The translations under genes were made by a program, and so were the position numbers. This document shows positions 4,825-8,697 of a stretch of 8,697 nucleotides of DNA, in pieces. The notes beneath the pieces were generated by a model. It did not search any database, was not told the origin of the DNA, and saw only the letters and a program-made list of their open reading frames with translations. The stretch comes from Bacillota bacterium (GTDB lineage: Bacteria; Bacillota; Clostridia; Lachnospirales; Lachnospiraceae), in assembly GCA_023398615.1 (NCBI GenBank), contig JAEWSD010000010.1:1-8697 (forward strand). Direction: 5' to 3'. The first letter of the stretch is position 1, and each line of letters opens with the position of its first letter.

Positions 4825-6555
4825 ATGTTTAAGAAAATAACGGATTGCATCGGGGAATATAAGAAATTTGCAATTCTTACCCCGGTTATCATGATAGGCG
4901 AAGTGATCATGGAGGTACTGATACCGCTTGTCATGTCAAAAATCATTGATATAGGAATAAAAGGAAACGGCGGCTTAACGTATATTATCAGGATGGGTGT
5001 TCTGATGGTAAGCATGGCGCTGGTTTCCCTGTGCTTTGGTATACTGGGAGGAAGGTTTGCGGCGGTAGCCGGAATGGGGCTGGCAAAAAACCTGAGACAG
5101 AAATTATTTGGAAAGGTGCAGGACTTCTCCTTTGCAAATGTGGATAAATTTTCGGTTGCATCTTTGGTAACCCGTCTGACAACGGATGTCACAAATGTGC
5201 AGAATGCGTTCATGATGGTGCTCCGTATGGCGGTGCGGGCTCCGTTTATGCTGATCGGCGCTACCATAATGGCGGTAATAATTAACGCAAGACTGTCGAT
5301 TATATTCTTACTTGCCATACCGATACTGAGCATTGCCCTGGTTTTTATCATATCCAATGCCCATCCGAGATTTGTTGCCATGTTAAAGCTGTATGACCGG
5401 ATGAATTCCAATGTACAGGAGAATCTTATCGGCATACGTGTGGTAAAGTCTTTTGTGCGTGAAGAGTACGAAAATGAAAAATTCGAAGCCAGTGCGGATG
5501 CGGTAAGAAGGGCACAGTTTTTTGCGGAGAAACTGATTATACTGAATGCTCCCGTCATGCAGCTTAGCATGTATGCCTGTATTGTGACCATATTATGGTT
5601 CGGCGGGAATATGGTAATCGGGGGCAGCTTAGAGATCGGACAGCTGTCAAGCTTTATCTATTATATTTCCCAGATACTTATGTCCCTGATGTTTATCTCT
5701 ATGGTGTTTATCATGCTGGTAATTTCGAGGGCCTCCATTACGAGGATTGTCGAGGTAATGGATGAAGAAATCGATATCAAAGACAATGCTGCGAAAGGGT
5801 ATGATATGGTTGCCGACGGTTCCGTAGAATTCAGGGATGTCTCTTTCAGCTATGCGAAAGACGAAGATAATCTTACCTTAAGCAGAATTAATCTGAAAAT
5901 CAATTCTGGTGAGACAATCGGAATTATAGGCGGCACAGGTTCCGCAAAAACTACCCTGGTACAGCTGATTCCGAGGCTTTATGATGTGCTGGAGGGAGAA
6001 CTCTTAGTCGGGGGACATGACGTAAAGGAGTATTCCCTTGAGTCGTTAAGGAGTGAGGTAGCGATGGTCCTTCAAAAGAATGTCCTGTTCTCGGGCAGTA
6101 TAAAGGAGAATCTGCGTTGGGGCAATGCGGAGGCAACGGAGGAAGAGATCATAGAAGCCTGTGAGTCGGCACAGGCGCATGATTTCATCATGAATTTCCC
6201 GGATAAATATGACACGGATTTAGGCCAGGGCGGGGTAAACGTATCCGGCGGACAGAAGCAAAGACTGTGTATAGCAAGAGCCTTGCTCAGGAAACCTAAG
6301 ATAGTGATCCTGGATGATTCAACAAGTGCGGTCGATACCGCTACGGACAGCAGAATCCGAAAGGCGTTAAAGGAAAAGCTTTCGGGTACGACTACTATTA
6401 TCATAGCTCAGCGAATTGCTTCCGTATCGGAAGCGGACAGGGTTATCGTACTTGACGACGGCAGACTGGATGCTTTTGCAAGTCCGGATGAGCTGCTCCG
6501 GACGAACAGGATATACCGGGAAGTATATGAATCACAGCAAAAGGGGGTGGAATGA
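4825..6555 (+). CDS. ABC exporter half-transporter, degenerate-site subunit (TM287/BmrC/LmrC-like)
   Basis: This 576-residue fusion has a six-helix membrane domain (about 1-310) and a nucleotide-binding domain (about 335-576). It has the layout of the TM287 partner of heterodimeric exporters. Walker A is GGTGSAKTT (369-377), with alanine 374 in place of the usual glycine before the lysine. The Q-loop Gln is 417. The signature VSGGQ (473-477) is near canonical. Walker B ILDD (495-498) has Asp 498 instead of the catalytic Glu. The H-switch position is Gln 529 (IIIAQR) instead of His. These changes mark the non-hydrolysing nucleotide site. Its good signature would complete the active site of the partner. 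AGGAAAG lies 8 bases before the ATG, and the stop codon is one base from the next start, so the subunits are made together. A multidrug or metabolite exporter in the cell membrane is likely; the substrate is unknown. Confidence 0.95.
   Translation: MFKKITDCIGEYKKFAILTPVIMIGEVIMEVLIPLVMSKIIDIGIKGNGGLTYIIRMGVLMVSMALVSLCFGILGGRFAAVAGMGLAKNLRQKLFGKVQDFSFANVDKFSVASLVTRLTTDVTNVQNAFMMVLRMAVRAPFMLIGATIMAVIINARLSIIFLLAIPILSIALVFIISNAHPRFVAMLKLYDRMNSNVQENLIGIRVVKSFVREEYENEKFEASADAVRRAQFFAEKLIILNAPVMQLSMYACIVTILWFGGNMVIGGSLEIGQLSSFIYYISQILMSLMFISMVFIMLVISRASITRIVEVMDEEIDIKDNAAKGYDMVADGSVEFRDVSFSYAKDEDNLTLSRINLKINSGETIGIIGGTGSAKTTLVQLIPRLYDVLEGELLVGGHDVKEYSLESLRSEVAMVLQKNVLFSGSIKENLRWGNAEATEEEIIEACESAQAHDFIMNFPDKYDTDLGQGGVNVSGGQKQRLCIARALLRKPKIVILDDSTSAVDTATDSRIRKALKEKLSGTTTIIIAQRIASVSEADRVIVLDDGRLDAFASPDELLRTNRIYREVYESQQKGVE
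6546..6550 (+). promoter_or_regulatory. Ribosome binding site that sets the second exporter start
   Basis: GGTGG, within a longer G-rich run, lies 6 bases before the ATG at 6557 and inside the last codons of the upstream gene. The reading frame is open back to 6416, but that extension overlaps the nucleotide-binding domain of the first subunit and has no matching family sequence. Confidence 0.8.
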
Positions 6556-6556
6556 T

Positions 6557-8452
6557 ATGGCAGGTCCCATGAGAGAAAACAAGCAGGGTGCTAAGCCTAA
6601 GAGTGTCGCGAAAACCTTGAAACGTATTTTCAGTTACATGTCGGAGTTTAAGCTTCAGCTTACACTGGTGCTCTTTTTTATATTCTTAAGCTCCGCAGTG
6701 CAGATTATAGGCACCGGTTACCTGAAGAGTGTGGTGGATGACTATATCGAACCCCTGATCAGCGGCTATGATTCCGCATTATTGCGGCAATTCATACAGA
6801 CATTACTATTTATGGCCTTACTTTATCTGACCGGAGTTCTGTCAACTTATGTTTACTGCCGGCTTATGCTGAACGTATCCACAAAGACCCTTTATAAGAT
6901 ACGGGTGGCTCTATTTACGAGGATGGAATCCCTCCCGATTAAATACTATGATACCCATACGCATGGGGAACTCATGAGCCGCTATACGAATGACACCGAT
7001 ACCATCCGTGAAATGCTGAGCAACAGTATAACGAATTTTATCGCATCCGGAATTACCGTTGCCGGAGTGTTTGTGATGATGTTGATATACAGCTGGCAGC
7101 TTACCCTTTTGGTTATCCTGATGCTTTTCGTGATTTATAATGTAATCAGGAAGATCGGCGGAATGAGCGGCAGATACTTCAAAAAGCAGCAGATGGAAAT
7201 CGGCAGGGTAAACGGTTATATTGAAGAGTTGTTTGAAGGGCAGAAGGTGGTAAAGGTATTCTGCCATGAACAGGCTTCCAAGGAAGAGTTCGACCATCTT
7301 AATGAAAGCTTATGCCATGCGGCTACCAGCGCGAATACCTATGCAAATATATTGATGCCGATTATGGGTAATCTATCCCATCTGCATTATGCGGTAACTG
7401 CGGCATTCGGCGGCGCGCTTGCCATATCCGGCGCGATTTCGCTTGGTACGGTCGTTGCGTTCCTTCAATATACCAGGAACTTTTCACAGCCGATCATGCA
7501 GATGTCCCAGCAGTTGAATGCGGTGCTGAATGCCCTGGCCGGTGCGGAACGGATATTCGATATGATAGACGAATGCCCTGAGACGGATGAAGGGTATGTA
7601 ACCCTGGTGAATGCACATATCGGTGAGGACGGCAGCATCACGGAAGCAGACAGACATACCGGAATATGGGCGTGGAGGCATCCGCACAGGAAGGATAATA
7701 CCGTTACCTACACCAGGGTAAAGGGAGAAGTACAGTTCGATAATGTGGTTTTCGGCTACGAGGAAAACAAGACCGTATTAAACGGTATCAGTCTTTATGC
7801 AAAAGCCGGTCAGAAAATTGCCTTTGTCGGTTCGACGGGAGCCGGGAAAACGACGATAACCAATCTGATAAACCGTTTCTATGATGTACCGGACGGTAAG
7901 ATCCGGTATGACGGTATCAATATTAACAAGATAAAGAAGGATGATTTAAGGCGTTCCCTTGCCGTGGTATTGCAGGATACCCATTTGTTTACCGGAACGG
8001 TGATGGAAAATATCCGGTACGGCAAGCTGGATGCAAGTGATGATGAGGTGATTGCCGCTGCCAGGCTGGCCAATGCGCATTCTTTTATTAAGCACCTTCC
8101 GAGCGGCTATGATACCATGCTGATGGCTGACGGAGCAAATCTCTCCCAGGGGCAGAGACAGCTGCTTGCAATTGCAAGAGCCGCGGTTGCCGATCCTCCT
8201 GTGCTTATCCTTGATGAAGCTACTTCTTCCATTGATACGAGAACGGAGGCGCTCATTGAAAAGGGTATGGACAGTCTTATGGAAGGAAGGACTGTGTTTG
8301 TTATCGCCCACAGGCTGTCCACAGTTCGGAATTCACAGGCTATTATGGTACTGGAAAATGGTGAAATTATCGAGCGCGGAAGCCATGATGATTTGATCGG
8401 GCAGAAGGGCAAGTATTATCAGCTTTATACCGGTATGTTTGAACTTTCCTGA
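6557..8452 (+). CDS. ABC exporter half-transporter, catalytic subunit (TM288/BmrD/LmrD-like)
   Basis: This 631-residue partner has a cytoplasmic N-terminus, a six-helix membrane domain (about 30-335), a linker insertion (about 346-390) and a nucleotide-binding domain. Walker A GSTGAGKTT (425-433), Q-loop Gln 473, Walker B ILDE (551-554) with the catalytic Glu 554, and H-switch His 585 are all intact. The signature is LSQGQ (529-533) rather than LSGGQ, as in TM288. That altered signature faces the degenerate Walker motifs of the first subunit, while the intact motifs face the first subunit's normal signature. The insertion between the domains is rich in Trp, His and Arg (IWAWRHPHRKD at 370-380). 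From memory it is shared by clostridial members of this subfamily. Gene order and a one-base gap after the first subunit indicate coupled translation. No clear terminator follows the stop codon. Confidence 0.95.
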   Translation: MAGPMRENKQGAKPKSVAKTLKRIFSYMSEFKLQLTLVLFFIFLSSAVQIIGTGYLKSVVDDYIEPLISGYDSALLRQFIQTLLFMALLYLTGVLSTYVYCRLMLNVSTKTLYKIRVALFTRMESLPIKYYDTHTHGELMSRYTNDTDTIREMLSNSITNFIASGITVAGVFVMMLIYSWQLTLLVILMLFVIYNVIRKIGGMSGRYFKKQQMEIGRVNGYIEELFEGQKVVKVFCHEQASKEEFDHLNESLCHAATSANTYANILMPIMGNLSHLHYAVTAAFGGALAISGAISLGTVVAFLQYTRNFSQPIMQMSQQLNAVLNALAGAERIFDMIDECPETDEGYVTLVNAHIGEDGSITEADRHTGIWAWRHPHRKDNTVTYTRVKGEVQFDNVVFGYEENKTVLNGISLYAKAGQKIAFVGSTGAGKTTITNLINRFYDVPDGKIRYDGININKIKKDDLRRSLAVVLQDTHLFTGTVMENIRYGKLDASDDEVIAAARLANAHSFIKHLPSGYDTMLMADGANLSQGQRQLLAIARAAVADPPVLILDEATSSIDTRTEALIEKGMDSLMEGRTVFVIAHRLSTVRNSQAIMVLENGEIIERGSHDDLIGQKGKYYQLYTGMFELS

Positions 8453-8545
8453 ATATTCCTATACTGGTGATACTGTACTAGTGACGCTTTGCCTTACGGG
8501 CAGCGGAAAGCTCCGGGAGGACTTCCTGTTCAGTTATCGTTCAGA
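8453..8545. other. Non-coding stretch after the exporter operon
   Basis: No gene is seen here. A short stem, GCTTT with AAAGC around a small inner TGCC/GGCA pairing, lies at about 8487-8511, and AGGA-CT-TCCT follows at about 8518-8527. Neither is followed by a run of T, so no standard terminator can be called. Confidence 0.4.
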
Positions 8546-8692
8546 GAAAGAATCCGGCTTTCCTAATACTACGGCAATCTTTTATAGCATTCCGTCAGAA
8601 CAGTAACTCCTCGACATGAATGTCTCGTCAGACATCCTGTTCTGCCGGAATATAACGATTGCCACCGTATAAGGAATGCCGCGGATTCTTTC
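8546..8692. repeat. Long imperfect inverted repeat with arms of about 57 bases
   Basis: The left arm (8546-8603) and right arm (8637-8692) pair in order: GAAAGAATCC (8546-8555) with GGATTCTTTC (8683-8692), the GGC and CCTTA-like middle blocks with small bulges, GGCAATC (8573-8579) with GATTGCC (8657-8663), ATTCCG (8589-8594) with CGGAAT (8646-8651), and CAGAACAG (8596-8603) with CTGTTCTG (8637-8644). The 33-base top holds a small GACA-TGAA-TGTC stem-loop (8613-8624). It is much longer than a terminator. A MITE-like element or a structured non-coding RNA would both fit. It may continue past the window end. Confidence 0.8.
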
Positions 8693-8697
8693 AATTC

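Noticed and set aside
4791..5591. Minus-strand open frame of 266 codons opposite the first exporter gene
   Set aside because: It is antisense to the membrane domain of a clear ABC exporter; its low-complexity Ile/Ser/Thr-rich product is typical of a shadow frame.
6416..6556. Upstream extension of the second exporter gene
   Set aside because: The extra 47 codons overlap the end of the first exporter gene and do not match the family; a good ribosome site precedes the ATG at 6557.
8546..8692. T-box, integron attC or retron msd identity for the right-end palindrome
   Set aside because: No T-box consensus with a downstream gene, no attC core sites, and no reverse transcriptase or integrase gene in the window.

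Overview
The window reads as chromosomal DNA of a low-to-mid GC Gram-positive anaerobe, most likely a Clostridia/Lachnospiraceae-type Firmicute. The basis is AGGAGG-like ribosome sites, good SigA-type promoters, a MarR-controlled heterodimeric ABC exporter of the type common in that group, a DUF4097 lipoprotein, and an AlkZ-related protein of clostridial type. No phylogenetic marker (rRNA, ribosomal protein) is present, so the lineage is an inference.

Layout, left to right. Bases 1-141 are a large imperfect inverted repeat that seems to be cut by the window edge. A minus-strand AlkZ-related gene (159-875) follows. It is divergent from a plus-strand P-loop kinase gene (1133-1699), with opposed promoters in the 257-base gap. 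The kinase gene converges, 8 bases apart, on a minus-strand amidohydrolase gene (1708-2508). The amidohydrolase mRNA has a structured leader with two hairpins and a possible 17-codon upstream ORF. A 63-residue protein gene of uncertain nature (2744-2935, perhaps a remnant or stand-alone form of a serine-recombinase C-terminal domain) is divergent from it. Next is a lipoprotein with a very regular 19-residue beta repeat (3094-4122), which has its own promoter and ends at a long-stem terminator-like hairpin.

The right half is one operon: a MarR-family repressor (4281-4751) and two ABC exporter half-transporters (4825-6555 and 6557-8452). It has a TTGACA-N17-TATATT promoter, with a perfect 16-base palindrome at the expected transcription start, the likely MarR operator. 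The two ABC subunits form a textbook asymmetric pair of the TM287/TM288, BmrC/BmrD, LmrC/LmrD type. The first subunit carries degenerate Walker A, Walker B and H-switch residues. The second has intact ATPase residues but an altered signature motif. Together they would give one catalytic and one degenerate nucleotide site. The likely job is drug or metabolite export induced by a MarR ligand; the substrate cannot be read from sequence.

The window ends in a second, unrelated long inverted repeat (8546-8692) with arms of about 57 bases. No gene-free stretch exceeds 300 bases. The most unusual items are the two long palindromic elements, the 19-residue periodicity of the lipoprotein, the Gly-to-Ala change in the first exporter's P-loop, and the small recombinase-tail-like gene. 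I see no CRISPR array, complete transposase, tRNA or rRNA, and no evidence of a wholly new multi-gene system.
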